Below the pieces are notes generated by a model. That model did no database searches and was not told where the DNA came from. It saw only the letters and a program-made list of their open reading frames with translations. A DNA stretch of 64,000 nt from positions 248,001 through 312,000 of the forward strand of contig NZ_CP071456.1 in NCBI RefSeq assembly GCF_017352135.1, in the 5' to 3' direction. Positions 1 to 9,931 of this stretch are shown here, piece after piece. A program made the translations under genes and the position numbers. How positions within the stretch are numbered: position 1 is the first letter of the stretch; each line of letters starts with the position of its first letter. This DNA is from Rhizobium lentis (lineage in GTDB: Bacteria > Pseudomonadota > Alphaproteobacteria > Rhizobiales > Rhizobiaceae).

Positions 1-1
1 C

Positions 2-754
2 CAGGATGCCGTGATCGGCACAACCTACAGCACCAACGACAGCGCCGTCAGCGGCCGTATCGGCCTTGCCTATGAACTCGACAATGGCCTGACGCCCTAT
101 GTCAGCGCCGGTACGTTCTTCAATCCGCTGATCGGCACAGGCGTCTCGGGCGCGCTGAAGCCGGAGGAAGGCGAACAATTCGAAGGCGGCATCAAATATG
201 AGCCGAGCTTCTTCGACGGTTCGCTGACCGCATCGGTCTTCCACATCACCAAGCGCAACAACACGGTCACCAATCCCGTGACCTTCGCCCAAAGCCAGCT
301 CGGCGAGGTCGTTTCGCGCGGCGCCGAACTTGAAGGCAAGGTCAATATCAACGAGAACTGGAAGGTTCTGGCCTCGCTTGCCTATACGGACATGGAAGTA
401 ATGGAAAACGAGGCCAATCCGGCTCTCGTCGGCAATTCGCCCTACATCGTGCCGAAGGTGACCGCCTCCCTGTGGATCGACTATACGCTGACGACAGGTG
501 CCTTCGAGGGCATGAGCTTCGGCGCGGGTGTGCGCCATCAGGGCTGGTCCTGGGCCGATGAAGCCAATACCCAGAAGGTGCCGGCCGCCACCCTCGTCGA
601 CGCCGCGATCCGCTACGACAGGCAAGACTGGGGCGCCTCGCTCAACGTCACGAACCTCTTCGACAAGGAATATGTCAAGGGTTGCAGCGCGCTGACCGTC
701 TGCGGTTACGGCGATGCCCGCACCGTCACCTTCAAGCTCAGCAGGAAGTGGTAA
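2..754 (+). CDS. TonB-dependent siderophore receptor, C-terminal part (5' truncated by window edge)
   Basis: The reading frame is open from base 2, so the gene begins upstream; about 250 C-terminal residues are visible. They have the alternating pattern of outer-membrane beta strands and end in ...TFKLSRKW, with the terminal aromatic residue used for barrel insertion. The stretch DRQDWGASLNVTNLFDKEY matches the penultimate strands of FhuA/FoxA-type receptors. The barrel would carry a ferric siderophore across the outer membrane using TonB energy. The fhuCDB-like genes just downstream on the same strand suggest a hydroxamate siderophore, but the plug and ligand loops are not in view, so the substrate is inferred. 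Confidence 0.9.
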   Translation, partial: QDAVIGTTYSTNDSAVSGRIGLAYELDNGLTPYVSAGTFFNPLIGTGVSGALKPEEGEQFEGGIKYEPSFFDGSLTASVFHITKRNNTVTNPVTFAQSQLGEVVSRGAELEGKVNINENWKVLASLAYTDMEVMENEANPALVGNSPYIVPKVTASLWIDYTLTTGAFEGMSFGAGVRHQGWSWADEANTQKVPAATLVDAAIRYDRQDWGASLNVTNLFDKEYVKGCSALTVCGYGDARTVTFKLSRKW

Positions 755-847
755 GTTGACAATCTGAGTTTAGTTTTGCAGGAACCTGCTGGAGAAGGGA
801 GGGCTTGCCCTCCCGGTCCCATTGCAGCGCCGAACCTGGAGCAGACC

Positions 848-1627
848 ATGCCTTCGCCTTTCCTTGCCCTGTCAGGAATAGACTATGCCATCGGGCCGAA
901 ATCCATCCTCTCCGGCATTGACGTGACGCTCGAGCGCGGCCGCATTTACGGACTGGTGGGTCCAAACGGTTCAGGCAAGAGCACGCTTCTGAAGATCATC
1001 GCCCGCCAGATCACGCCAAAATCCGGCGCCGTCTCCTTCGGCGGCAAGCCGGCAAGCGACTGGGGCGCCCGGGAATTTGCCCGCCACGTCGCTTATATGC
1101 CGCAATTCACGCCGGCGACCGACGGGATGAGCGTTCGCGAACTGATCGCCCTCGGCCGTTTCCCCTGGCATGGCACGCTCGGCCGCTTTACCGCCACCGA
1201 CCGCAGGATGGTCGAGGAGGCGATCGTCCGCACCGAGCTCGAAGATTTTGCTGATCGCCTCGTCGCCGCCATGTCCGGCGGCGAGCGGCAACGCGCCTGG
1301 ATCGCCATGATGCTTGCTCAGGACGCCCGTTGCCTGCTGCTCGACGAACCGACTTCGGCGCTCGATCTCGCCCATCAGGCGAGCGTGCTATCGCTCGTGC
1401 AGGAGCTCAGCCACGAGCGCGGGCTGACCGTCGTCATCGTGTTGCACGATATCAATCTCGCCGCGCGCTACTGCGACGCGATCATCGCGCTCAATCGCGG
1501 CCGGATCACCGCCGAGGGCACGCCCGCCGAGATCATGCAGGCCGACAAGCTGCAATCGATCTTCGGCGTCGGCATGGGCGTCTTCCCGCATCCGGTTCGA
1601 AACGAGCCGGTCAGCTATCTGTTGTAG
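848..1627 (+). CDS. fhuC: Ferric siderophore ABC transporter, ATP-binding protein (FhuC-like)
   Basis: The 259-residue ATPase is encoded from the ATG at 848. The frame stays open upstream to 776, but those residues do not resemble the family. Walker A is GPNGSGKST (about 38-46), followed by an ABC signature MSGGERQRAW, Walker B CLLLDEPTSALD and H-loop VLHDIN. Length and motifs fit the FhuC/FepC group that powers inner-membrane import of iron siderophores. It follows the receptor by 93 bases and precedes the binding-protein gene by 3 bases, so receptor, ATPase, binding protein and permease probably form one iron-regulated operon; the promoter would lie outside the window. Confidence 0.92.
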   Translation: MPSPFLALSGIDYAIGPKSILSGIDVTLERGRIYGLVGPNGSGKSTLLKIIARQITPKSGAVSFGGKPASDWGAREFARHVAYMPQFTPATDGMSVRELIALGRFPWHGTLGRFTATDRRMVEEAIVRTELEDFADRLVAAMSGGERQRAWIAMMLAQDARCLLLDEPTSALDLAHQASVLSLVQELSHERGLTVVIVLHDINLAARYCDAIIALNRGRITAEGTPAEIMQADKLQSIFGVGMGVFPHPVRNEPVSYLL

Positions 1628-1630
1628 GTC

Positions 1631-2515
1631 ATGGCTTTTCTGGCCTACTTCTCCCGCAGGCAGTTTCTGGCCGGTGCGGCGGCCTCGCTCTCCGCTCCCG
1701 CGTTGTCGCGGGCGGCGGGGAGCGTACGCGTCGCGACGCTCGACTGGGCGCTGCTCGAAACCCTGCTGGCAATCGGCGCCAACGTCGTTGCGGCAACGGA
1801 GCTGCGGCAATTCCGCGAGGCGGCCGTCACGCCTGAAGTGCCGGCGACGGTATCCGATCTGGGTTTGCGCGGCACGCCGAATTTCGAGGTGCTGCGGCTT
1901 GCGCGGCCGGACCTGATCTTCAATTCGAATTTCTATGCCTGGGCGGACGAACGTATTCGGCTGATTGCGCCGGTGGAAAGCCATGCGATCTACAAGCCCC
2001 GCGAAAGCCCCTTTCTGCTGGCCGAGCAAGTCACACTTGCGATCGGCGAGCGCCTGCAGCTTGCCGCTGCCAAAGAGCTGACCGAGGAGCTTTCCGCAAG
2101 GCTCGATCGGTATAGGTCTCTCTTTGCCGCCGGCGACGGACGCCCGGTCATCCCGATCAATCTCGGCGATGCCAGGCATTTCCGCGTCTTCGGCTCCGAC
2201 AGCATGTTCGGCGAGGTGCTGAAACGCGTCGGCCTCAGCAATGCCTGGCAGGGCGCGACCAGCTACTCCGCCGCAGCCCCCATCGGCATCGAGGCCCTGG
2301 CATCGATACCCAACGCCTGGATCATCATGATCCCACCACATCCGGCCGACGCGATCGCCACACTCTCCGCCAGCAGCTTCTGGAACGCCCTGCCGGCCGT
2401 GCGCGAGAAGCGGGTGCTGACGCTCGGCGCGGTCAACCCCTATGGCGCGCTGCCGGCGGCCAGCCGCTTTGCCGATCTGTTGGCGGAGGGGCTTGGCCAT
2501 GCATGGAATGGTTAG
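1631..2515 (+). CDS. fhuD: Ferric siderophore-binding periplasmic protein (FhuD-like)
   Basis: The 294-residue protein has an N-terminal twin-arginine signal, SRRQFLAGAAASLSAPALSRA, so export is probably through Tat before function in the periplasm. The rest fits class III periplasmic binding proteins (helical backbone, FhuD/BtuF type): an early segment on choice of site (VAATELRQF), then a segment ending DLIFNSNFY, and a C-terminal lobe with WNALPAVREKRVLTL. It would hand the ferric hydroxamate to the FhuB-like permease, whose start lies inside the end of this gene. Assignment to hydroxamates rests on the FhuB-type double permease next door. Confidence 0.88.
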   Translation: MAFLAYFSRRQFLAGAAASLSAPALSRAAGSVRVATLDWALLETLLAIGANVVAATELRQFREAAVTPEVPATVSDLGLRGTPNFEVLRLARPDLIFNSNFYAWADERIRLIAPVESHAIYKPRESPFLLAEQVTLAIGERLQLAAAKELTEELSARLDRYRSLFAAGDGRPVIPINLGDARHFRVFGSDSMFGEVLKRVGLSNAWQGATSYSAAAPIGIEALASIPNAWIIMIPPHPADAIATLSASSFWNALPAVREKRVLTLGAVNPYGALPAASRFADLLAEGLGHAWNG

Positions 2516-4496
2516 CCGCGCCAGGCTGTCGCGAAGCGCGAGCATGCCGGTTCCCGGGCTGATCCTGGCCGCACTTTGCATTGCTGCCTTTGCGCTCCTC
2601 GTCGTGACGCGTCCCGAGGTTCCGCACGGCGATGCCGGCGCAGCCATGCTGAACAGCGTGTTGCTCTGGGACGGCATCATGCCCCGCGCCGTGCTGGCCC
2701 TGATCACCGGCGCTGCCCTCGGCCTTTCCGGCACTTTGCTGCAGCGTGTCCTGCGCAATCCGATCGCCGATGCCTCCACGCTTGGCATCGCCTCCGGCGC
2801 GGAACTGGCGATGACGGCAGCCATGAGCGTCTCGCCCCTGCTCATCGGATTGTCACGCGAGGTGGCGGCCTTTGGCGGGGGGCTTGCAGCTGTCACCATC
2901 GTCCTGGCTTTGAGCTGGCGGCGCGGGCTCGATCCGGTAAGCGTGGCGCTTTCCGGCATGATCGTCAGCCTTATCGCCTCGGCCCTCAGCGTCACGCTAA
3001 TCCTGGCGCGCGGCGAATATGCCATGTCGATCTATATCTGGGGCGCCGGCTCGCTCAGCCAGCAGGATTGGAACGGCGTCGTCTCGCTCGCCCCCCGGCT
3101 TGTCCTCGGCTTCATCGCGGCCCTGCTGCTGGTTCGGCCGCTCCGCATCCTCGCGCTCGACGACGGCGGCGCCCGAAGCCTCGGCCTTGCCCTGCACTCC
3201 ACTCGCCTCGGGATCGTCGCCCTCGCCGTCTGGCTAGCCGCCTCGGTGACATCAGAGGTCGGCATAATCGGTTTCCTTGGCCTCGCTGCCCCGGCAATCG
3301 CAAGGCTTGCCGGGGCGCGCGGCACAGACAGGCTGATCGTGACGGCACCGCTGACCGGCGCCGGACTGCTCTTCCTGACCGATTGCCTCACCCAAATCCT
3401 CGGCCCCGGCTTCACCGATCTCGTGCCGACGGGGGCGGCGACCGCCCTGCTCGGCGGACCACTGCTGCTCTTCCTGCTGCCGCGCATCCACTCCGTTTCA
3501 GTCGTTGCCGCCCGGCCGGCCGGAGCCTCGAAGAGGCTGGTAAAACCGCTTCAAGCCCTAGCCATCCTCTTGATTGCGCTCTCCCTGCTGTTTGCCCTCG
3601 TCCTCACCGTCGGCCCCGCCGATGACGGCTGGCATGTCGCGACCGGCGCACTCCTCATCGACCTCCTGCCCTTCCGCCTGCCGCGGACGACCGTGGCGGC
3701 GGCGGCAGGCGCCATGCTGGCGGCGGCAGGCTTCCTCATGCAGCGCATGACAGGCAATCCGATTGCGAGCCCGGAGGTCCTCGGGGTCAGCGGCGGCGCC
3801 GGCGCGGGCCTGACGGTGGCGCTCTTCCTCTTCGGTTTTCCCTCGCCTGCCATCATGCTGATGGCAATGGCGATCGGCGCGCTGGCCGCCTTCCTCGCCA
3901 TGATCACCATCTCAGCGCGCGCGCAATTCTCGCCGGAACGCATGTTGCTGGCGGGCGTCGGCATCAGCGCCTTCGCGATGGCGGTCGTAACGATGGTGCT
4001 CGCCCAGGGTGATATGCGCGGCTATATCCTGCTCACCTGGCTTTCCGGCTCGACCAACCGCGCCGGCGCCTTCGAAGCCTGGACAGCCGTCATCTCGCTG
4101 GTCGCGCTGACCGCGCCGCTGCCTTTCCTCAGCCGCTGGCTGACGATCCTGCCGCTCGGAACCGGCTTGAGCCGCGCCGTCGGCCTTCCCGTCGGAGCAA
4201 GCCGCCTGGTGCTCGCCATCTTCGCTGCGCTGATGACGGCGATCGCCTCGTTCCTGGTCGGGCCGCTCAGCCTCACCGGCCTGATTGCGCCGCATCTGGC
4301 GCGCCTGGCCGGCTTCCGCGCGCCGGGCCACCAGCTTGCGGCAAGCCTGATCTTCGGCGCCGGCGTGCTGACGGCGGCGGATTGGCTGTCGCGCGTCGTC
4401 ATCTATCCCTATCAGGTGCCGGTCGGCCTCTTCGCCGCCCTGATCGGCGGCCCCTATCTGATCTGGCTGCTGTCGCGTCGGAGCGCGGGAGAATAG
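2499..4496 (+). CDS. fhuB: Ferric siderophore ABC permease, fused double-length (FhuB-like)
   Basis: This is a very hydrophobic 665-residue protein made of two homologous FecCD-type permease halves (about 1-330 and 335-665), an arrangement characteristic of FhuB. Each half has a repeated GNPIADAST / GNPIASPEVLGVSGGAG motif and a late IGFLGLAAPAIARLAG / TGLIAPHLARLAG motif, the cytoplasmic loop that contacts the ATPase. I chose the ATG at 2499 because a GGAGGGG Shine-Dalgarno sits 7-8 bases upstream and the next ATG is at 2508. An in-frame ATG at 2442 would add residues without family resemblance. The start overlaps the end of fhuD by 17 bases, indicating translational coupling. Confidence 0.93.
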   Translation: MHGMVSRARLSRSASMPVPGLILAALCIAAFALLVVTRPEVPHGDAGAAMLNSVLLWDGIMPRAVLALITGAALGLSGTLLQRVLRNPIADASTLGIASGAELAMTAAMSVSPLLIGLSREVAAFGGGLAAVTIVLALSWRRGLDPVSVALSGMIVSLIASALSVTLILARGEYAMSIYIWGAGSLSQQDWNGVVSLAPRLVLGFIAALLLVRPLRILALDDGGARSLGLALHSTRLGIVALAVWLAASVTSEVGIIGFLGLAAPAIARLAGARGTDRLIVTAPLTGAGLLFLTDCLTQILGPGFTDLVPTGAATALLGGPLLLFLLPRIHSVSVVAARPAGASKRLVKPLQALAILLIALSLLFALVLTVGPADDGWHVATGALLIDLLPFRLPRTTVAAAAGAMLAAAGFLMQRMTGNPIASPEVLGVSGGAGAGLTVALFLFGFPSPAIMLMAMAIGALAAFLAMITISARAQFSPERMLLAGVGISAFAMAVVTMVLAQGDMRGYILLTWLSGSTNRAGAFEAWTAVISLVALTAPLPFLSRWLTILPLGTGLSRAVGLPVGASRLVLAIFAALMTAIASFLVGPLSLTGLIAPHLARLAGFRAPGHQLAASLIFGAGVLTAADWLSRVVIYPYQVPVGLFAALIGGPYLIWLLSRRSAGE

Positions 4497-4506
4497 CACG
4501 CAGCGC

Positions 4507-5388
4507 TCACGCCTTTTCGCGGAACATCTCGATAATGGCGGAAAAATCCCTGCCGCCATTGCCCTGCTTGTCGAACAGCGCATAAAGCTGAGCCGCTTCC
4601 GCACCGAGCGGCGTCGAGGCGCCGCTTGCGAGCGCCGCCTCCTGCGACAGCCTCAGATCCTTCAGCATCAGCGCTGCGGCAAAGCCCGGCTTGTAATCGT
4701 TGTTGGCCGGCGAGGTCGGGACCGGCCCGGGCACCGGGCAATAGGTGTTGATCGACCAGCACTGTCCCGATGAGGTCGAGGCGACGTCGAACAGGGCCTG
4801 GTGCGAGAGGCCGAGTTTTTCGGCCAGCACGAAGGCTTCGCAGACGCCGACCATCGAAATGCCGAGGATCATATTGTTGCAGATCTTCGCCGCCTGGCCG
4901 GCACCCGCCTCGCCGCAATGAACGATCTTCTTGCCCATCGCCTCGAGGATCGGTTTCGCCCGGGCGAAGGCCTCGTCCGAACCGCCGGCCATGAAGGTCA
5001 GCGTGCCGGCAGCCGCGCCGCCGGTGCCGCCGGAAACCGGCGCGTCGAGCGACGGGCAGCTCGCGGCCTTGGCCATTTCATGCGCCTTGCGGCTGCTGTC
5101 GACATCGATGGTGGAGCAATCGATGACCAGCGTATCCTGCGCCGCGGTCTGGAGGATGTCGGTCCAGGCCGTCAGCACGTGCCTGCCCTGCGGCAGCATT
5201 GTGATGACGACTTCCGCGTCCTTGACCGCCTGGCTGGCATGGCTTGCCGGCTTGACGCCGCCTTTCTCGGCCGCCTTCAGCACCGGGGCCGCGAGATCGA
5301 AGCCGAGGACCTCGTGGCCTGCTTTGACCAGATTGGCCGCCATCGGCCCGCCCATATTGCCAAGCCCGATGAATGCGATCCTTGCCAT
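4507..5388 (-). CDS. mmsB: 3-hydroxyisobutyrate dehydrogenase family protein
   Basis: This 293-residue beta-hydroxyacid dehydrogenase has an N-terminal Rossmann motif GLGNMGGPMAANL (8-20), the substrate-binding loop DAPVSGGTGGAAAGT (115-129) and the catalytic lysine K168 in GQAAKICNN. In valine breakdown, members oxidise 3-hydroxyisobutyrate to methylmalonate semialdehyde with NAD+; relatives act on tartronate semialdehyde or glycolate-type substrates. The gene starts 9 bases after a GMC alcohol dehydrogenase and lies downstream of a branched-chain amino-acid-type ABC importer, so it probably belongs to that catabolic operon. Its end is 10 bases from the convergent fhuB. The symbol is by family resemblance. 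Confidence 0.85.
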   Translation of the reverse strand: MARIAFIGLGNMGGPMAANLVKAGHEVLGFDLAAPVLKAAEKGGVKPASHASQAVKDAEVVITMLPQGRHVLTAWTDILQTAAQDTLVIDCSTIDVDSSRKAHEMAKAASCPSLDAPVSGGTGGAAAGTLTFMAGGSDEAFARAKPILEAMGKKIVHCGEAGAGQAAKICNNMILGISMVGVCEAFVLAEKLGLSHQALFDVASTSSGQCWSINTYCPVPGPVPTSPANNDYKPGFAAALMLKDLRLSQEAALASGASTPLGAEAAQLYALFDKQGNGGRDFSAIIEMFREKA

Positions 5389-5397
5389 GGTCTTCTC

Positions 5398-6993
5398 CTA
5401 TCGGTTGTCTTCGAGAATCATCGCCGCCGCCTTTTCGGCGATCATGATCGTCGGCGAATTGGTGTTGCCCGAGGTGATCGACGGCATCACCGAGGCATCG
5501 GCGATCCTGAGCTTGCCAAGCGCCCTGAGCTTCAGCCGGGGATCGACGACACTGTCCCGGTCGGTTCCCATGCGGCAGGTGCCGACCGGATGAAAGATCG
5601 TCGTGCCGATATCGCCGGCCGCCCGCTCCAGGTCGGCCTCCGTCTGATAGCTCGGTCCCGGCTTGAATTCCTCCGGCCGGAAACGGGCGAAAGAAGGCTG
5701 CGCGACGATCCTGCGCGTCAACCGTATGGAACGGACAGCTATGTCACGATCGCGCTGCGTCGAGAGGTATTTCGGGCTGATCGTCGGCTGGGCGGCAAAA
5801 TCCGGGCTCGACAGATGCACCGAACCGCGGCTTTCTGGCCTCAGATTGCAGACGCTTGCGGTGATTGCCGGGAAGGGATGGACGGGGTCACCGAACTTTT
5901 CCAGCGACACCGGCTGCACGTGATATTGCAGATCAGGCGTTTCCCGGTCGGGGCCTGAGCGGGTGAAGATGCCGAGCTGGCTCGGCGCCATCGCCATCGG
6001 GCCGGAACGGCGCACGAGATATTCGAGCCCGATCGCCGCCTTACCGATCAGCCGGGTCGCCTTCTCGTTCAGCGTCGGCACACCCGTCACCTTATAGGCC
6101 AGGCGCAGTTGCAGATGGTCCTGCAGGTTCTCGCCGACACCCTTCACCTCGGTGACGACATCGACTCCGGCTTGGCTGAGAACCTCGCCCCTGCCGATGC
6201 CCGACAGTTCCAGAATATGCGGCGAGCCGATCGAACCGGCCGAGAGAACGGTTTCCTTTGCTGCATAGGCGCGCTTCGCCACGCCCTGGTGCTGGAATTC
6301 GACGCCGGCGACCGCCCCCTCCTCCACCAACAGCCGCCGGACCTGTGCCTTGGTCAGCACGGTCAGGTTGGGGCGCCGCATCGCTGGCCTCAGGAAGGCC
6401 TTCGACGTGTTCCAGCGGATGCCCGAGCGCTGGTTGACGTCAAAATAGCCGGAGCCTTCGTTGCTGCCGCGGTTGAAATCCTCCGTCTCCGGAATTCCGG
6501 CTTCCCTGGCCGCCTGCTGAAAGGCATCGAGCACGGCCCAGCGCACCCGCGCCTTCTCGATGCGCCATTCGCCGCCGGCCCCATGCATGTCGTCGGCGCC
6601 GCGGTAAAAATCCTCGGACTTGCGAAAGAACGGCAGAACATCGTCCCAGCCCCAGCCGGTGCAGCCCATCTGCCGCCAGAGATCGTAATCGCGCGCCTGG
6701 CCGCGCATATAGATCATGCCATTGATCGATGAGCAGCCGCCGAGCACCTTGCCGCGGGGATAGCTCAGCGACCGGCCGTTCAGCCCCACTTCCGGCGCCG
6801 TGGTGAAGCACCAGTCGGTGCGCGGATTGTTGATGCAATAGAGATAGCCGACCGGGATATGGATCCAGTGGTAGTTGTCGCTGCCGCCGGCTTCGAGCAG
6901 CAGTACCCGGCTCCTGCCGTCGGCGGACAACCGGTTGGCAAGCACGCAACCGGCGCTGCCTGCCCCGATGATGATGTAGTCGTAACGATCCAT
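5398..6993 (-). CDS. GMC-family FAD-dependent alcohol (choline-type) dehydrogenase
   Basis: This 531-residue flavoprotein begins with the FAD-binding motif [17 protein letters not shown]. The GMC signature segment [21 protein letters not shown] is near residue 80, and the second GMC signature [15 protein letters not shown] is in the middle. The C-terminal catalytic region contains HPVGTCRMG and [16 protein letters not shown], giving the His and Asn expected for alcohol oxidation. The family includes choline dehydrogenase and AlkJ-like alcohol dehydrogenases. The downstream beta-hydroxyacid dehydrogenase and upstream LivFGHMK-type importer suggest stepwise oxidation of an imported alcohol or amino-alcohol. 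The natural substrate cannot be read from the sequence. Confidence 0.88.
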   Translation of the reverse strand: MDRYDYIIIGAGSAGCVLANRLSADGRSRVLLLEAGGSDNYHWIHIPVGYLYCINNPRTDWCFTTAPEVGLNGRSLSYPRGKVLGGCSSINGMIYMRGQARDYDLWRQMGCTGWGWDDVLPFFRKSEDFYRGADDMHGAGGEWRIEKARVRWAVLDAFQQAAREAGIPETEDFNRGSNEGSGYFDVNQRSGIRWNTSKAFLRPAMRRPNLTVLTKAQVRRLLVEEGAVAGVEFQHQGVAKRAYAAKETVLSAGSIGSPHILELSGIGRGEVLSQAGVDVVTEVKGVGENLQDHLQLRLAYKVTGVPTLNEKATRLIGKAAIGLEYLVRRSGPMAMAPSQLGIFTRSGPDRETPDLQYHVQPVSLEKFGDPVHPFPAITASVCNLRPESRGSVHLSSPDFAAQPTISPKYLSTQRDRDIAVRSIRLTRRIVAQPSFARFRPEEFKPGPSYQTEADLERAAGDIGTTIFHPVGTCRMGTDRDSVVDPRLKLRALGKLRIADASVMPSITSGNTNSPTIMIAEKAAAMILEDNR

Positions 6994-7124
6994 ATGCGCC
7001 CGAATTTTCCAGATGCCTGCCGCATCCCCCTCCCCGCGGCGCGGGGAAAGAGGAAAATCTCAACCGCCGCCCGTCTCTTCCCCGGGGAAGAGGCTGCTTT
7101 CCCGGAAAAGAGAGGTCCGCCCGC
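6994..7124. repeat. Gene-free gap with C/G-rich palindromic segments
   Basis: The 131 bases between the permease gene and the GMC dehydrogenase contain several short dyads, for example ctccccgcggcgcgggga (around 7028-7045) and cttccccggggaag (around 7076-7089). They are made of the same CTTCTCCCC/GGGGAGAAG vocabulary as the larger element at 58891-59015. This may be a decayed copy of a rhizobial palindromic intergenic element. No coding potential or clear terminator T-tract is seen. Confidence 0.35.
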
Positions 7125-8123
7125 TCAGCGGCGATAGACGAAGCCCAGTTTCCGTCCCAGCCGCGAGGCGTAGAATTCGCCGATGATGCCGCGGCGGAAG
7201 ATCAGCACGCAGATCATGAAGACGACGCCTGTGATGATCGTCACTGGAAATTCCGACGTGGCGAGGTAGTTCTGCAGCACCACCACCAACCCCGCGCCGA
7301 AGAGCGGGCCGATCAGCGTGCCGATGCCGCCGAGCAGCGTCATCAGGATCACCTCGCCGGACATCTGCCAGGCGACATCGGTGAGCGTCGCGAACTGGAA
7401 GACGAGCGATTTCACCGCGCCCGCCAGACCTGCCAGCGCTGCCGACATGACGAAGGCGCCGAGCTTGTAGCGCGCCACCGAATAACCGAGCGAGATCGCC
7501 CGCTGCTCGTTCTCGCGGATCGATTTCAGGATCATGCCGAAGGGTGAATTGATGAAGCGCCAGATGATCAGTATGCCGACGAGGAACACGGCCAGCACGA
7601 AATAATACATGTTGGTCGAGCTGTTCAGATCGATGAAGCCGAAGAGATGGCCGCGCGGCACGGACTGGATACCGTCCTCACCCTCGGTGAACTCCGCCTG
7701 CAGGCAGAAGAAGAAGAACATCTGCGACAGCGCCAGCGTGATCATCGAAAAATAGATCCCCTGGCGGCGGATCGCGAAGAAGCCCATGACGAGGCCGAGA
7801 AGGGCAGCCCCCGCCACGCCGATCAGGATGCCGAGTTCCGGCGGCAAGCCCCATGCCTTGACCGTATAGGCGGTGAAATAGGCCGCACCGCCGAAGAAGG
7901 TGGCGTGGCCGAAGGAAAGCAGGCCCGTATAGCCGATCAGCAGGTTGAAGGCGCAGGCAAAGAGCGCGAAGCAGAGCAGCTTCATCAGGAAGATCGGATA
8001 GAAGAAGAACGGCGCGAGCAGGAGCAGCAACAGCCCGATGGCGAGGAAGCCTGCCTGCACCGACAGGGCGGTTCGGCTTTTTTCCGTTCGGATGGTTTCG
8101 GTGATGTCAGCCATGTCAAGCAT
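7125..8123 (-). CDS. livM: Branched-chain amino-acid-type ABC permease (LivM-like)
   Basis: This 332-residue membrane protein has about nine hydrophobic segments and the LivM hallmark FNLLIGYTGLLSFGHATFFGGAAYF near residue 60. The conserved RENEQRAISLGY ATPase-contact loop is around residue 205, followed by GAVKSLVFQFATLTDVAW. It pairs with LivH to form the transmembrane channel of a HAAT-family importer. Its start overlaps the end of livH by 8 bases, implying coupling. The first 35 residues are a polar cytoplasmic tail. Substrates of this family extend beyond Leu/Ile/Val to amides, urea and aromatic acids. Confidence 0.93.
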   Translation of the reverse strand: MLDMADITETIRTEKSRTALSVQAGFLAIGLLLLLLAPFFFYPIFLMKLLCFALFACAFNLLIGYTGLLSFGHATFFGGAAYFTAYTVKAWGLPPELGILIGVAGAALLGLVMGFFAIRRQGIYFSMITLALSQMFFFFCLQAEFTEGEDGIQSVPRGHLFGFIDLNSSTNMYYFVLAVFLVGILIIWRFINSPFGMILKSIRENEQRAISLGYSVARYKLGAFVMSAALAGLAGAVKSLVFQFATLTDVAWQMSGEVILMTLLGGIGTLIGPLFGAGLVVVLQNYLATSEFPVTIITGVVFMICVLIFRRGIIGEFYASRLGRKLGFVYRR

Positions 8124-9003
8124 CCCGGCCGAAGAGGCCCGCGGGCCTGATGAGAAGCACGATCGCCATGATGACGAAGATCACGGTGTTGGAGGCCTCG
8201 GGATAGAAGACCTTGGTCAGGCCTTCGGCGATGCCGAGCACGTAACCGGTCACGATCGCGCCCATGATCGATCCCATGCCGCCGACCACGACCACGGCGA
8301 AGACGACGATGATCATGTTCGAGCCCATCAGCGGCGAGACCTGATAGATCGGCGCCGCCAGCACCCCGGCGAAGGCGGCAAGGCCGGCGCCGAGCGCATA
8401 GGTGAGCGTCAGGAGCACCGGCACGTTGACGCCGAAAACCTGCACCAGCACCGCGTTTTCGGTCGCAGCCCGGAGATAGGCGCCGAGCTTGGTCTTCTCG
8501 ATCAGCAGCCATGTGCCGAGGCAGACGACGAGGGAGACGACGACCACCCAGCCGCGATAGATCGGCAGGAACATGAAGCCGAGGTTGGCGCCGCCGGCAA
8601 GGGCTGCGGGCGTCGCATAGGGCTGGCCGGACGAACCGTAGAGATAGCGGAAGGTGCCTTCGACCGCCAATGCCAGCCCGAAGGTGAAGAGCAGGCCGTA
8701 TAGCGGATCGAGATCATAGAGCTGGCGCAGGAACAGCCGCTCGATGATGGCACCGGCAAGGCCGACGATGACCGGCGCGAGGATCAGCGACGGCCAGTAG
8801 CCGATGCCGGCATAGGTCAAGAGCAGATAGGCGACGAAGGCGCCGAGCATATATTGGGCGCCATGGGCGAAGTTGATCACCCTGAGCAGGCCGAAAATAA
8901 TGGCGAGGCCGAGGCTCAGCAGCGCATAGAACGAGCCGTTGATCAAGCCAATCAACAGCTGGCCGAGCAGTGCCTGCAGGGGAATGCCGAAGATCATCGT
9001 CAT
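8116..9003 (-). CDS. livH: Branched-chain amino-acid-type ABC permease (LivH-like)
   Basis: The 295-residue integral membrane protein contains the LivH start motif LINGSFYALLSLGLAIIFGLLRVINFAHGAQYMLGAF and the ATPase-contact loop region TKLGAYLRAATENAVLVQVFGVNV. Downstream are the glycine-rich VVVVGGMGSIMGAIVTGYVLGI and the C-terminal IRPAGLFGRDA typical of LivH. It forms the inner-membrane channel with the overlapping livM. A 116-bp palindromic element sits between livF and this gene, which may alter the stoichiometry of transcripts on either side. Confidence 0.93.
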   Translation of the reverse strand: MTMIFGIPLQALLGQLLIGLINGSFYALLSLGLAIIFGLLRVINFAHGAQYMLGAFVAYLLLTYAGIGYWPSLILAPVIVGLAGAIIERLFLRQLYDLDPLYGLLFTFGLALAVEGTFRYLYGSSGQPYATPAALAGGANLGFMFLPIYRGWVVVVSLVVCLGTWLLIEKTKLGAYLRAATENAVLVQVFGVNVPVLLTLTYALGAGLAAFAGVLAAPIYQVSPLMGSNMIIVVFAVVVVGGMGSIMGAIVTGYVLGIAEGLTKVFYPEASNTVIFVIMAIVLLIRPAGLFGRDA

Positions 9004-9058
9004 CTGGTCACACTCCCGAGGCGAAGGTCGATTTCGACCATGCGCAGCCGTCTACCCT

Positions 9059-9174
9059 CCTCATTCCTGTGCTTGTCACAGGAATCCAGCCGGCCCAAGT
9101 CCTTGGGCCGAAATGACTCTCCCGCGCCGCCGACGCGGCGCTGCTGGATCCCTGTGACAAGCACAGGGATGAGG
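9059..9174. repeat. RIME-like palindromic intergenic mosaic element
   Basis: Two 32-base terminal inverted repeats (9059-9090 and 9143-9174) match at all but two positions. They enclose two further perfect or near-perfect small palindromes, ggcccaagtccttgggcc (9092-9109) and gcgccgccgacgcggcgc (9124-9141). The 9143-9174 arm is the exact reverse complement of 37500-37531 elsewhere in this window, so this is a dispersed family. Structure and size fit the Rhizobium-specific intergenic mosaic elements (RIME). It could form a strong RNA cruciform between livF and livH. Confidence 0.8.
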
Positions 9175-9229
9175 GAGGAGATGTTGACGTCCAATACCCT
9201 GGAAGCACATGTGATGGTCATCACCATAC

Positions 9230-9930
<701 letters not shown>

Positions 9931-9931
<1 letters not shown>

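Noticed and set aside
1388..3025. Long open frame on the minus strand antisense to the fhuCDB-like genes
   Set aside because: It mirrors high-G+C third-position bias of real plus-strand genes and has low-complexity composition without a family.
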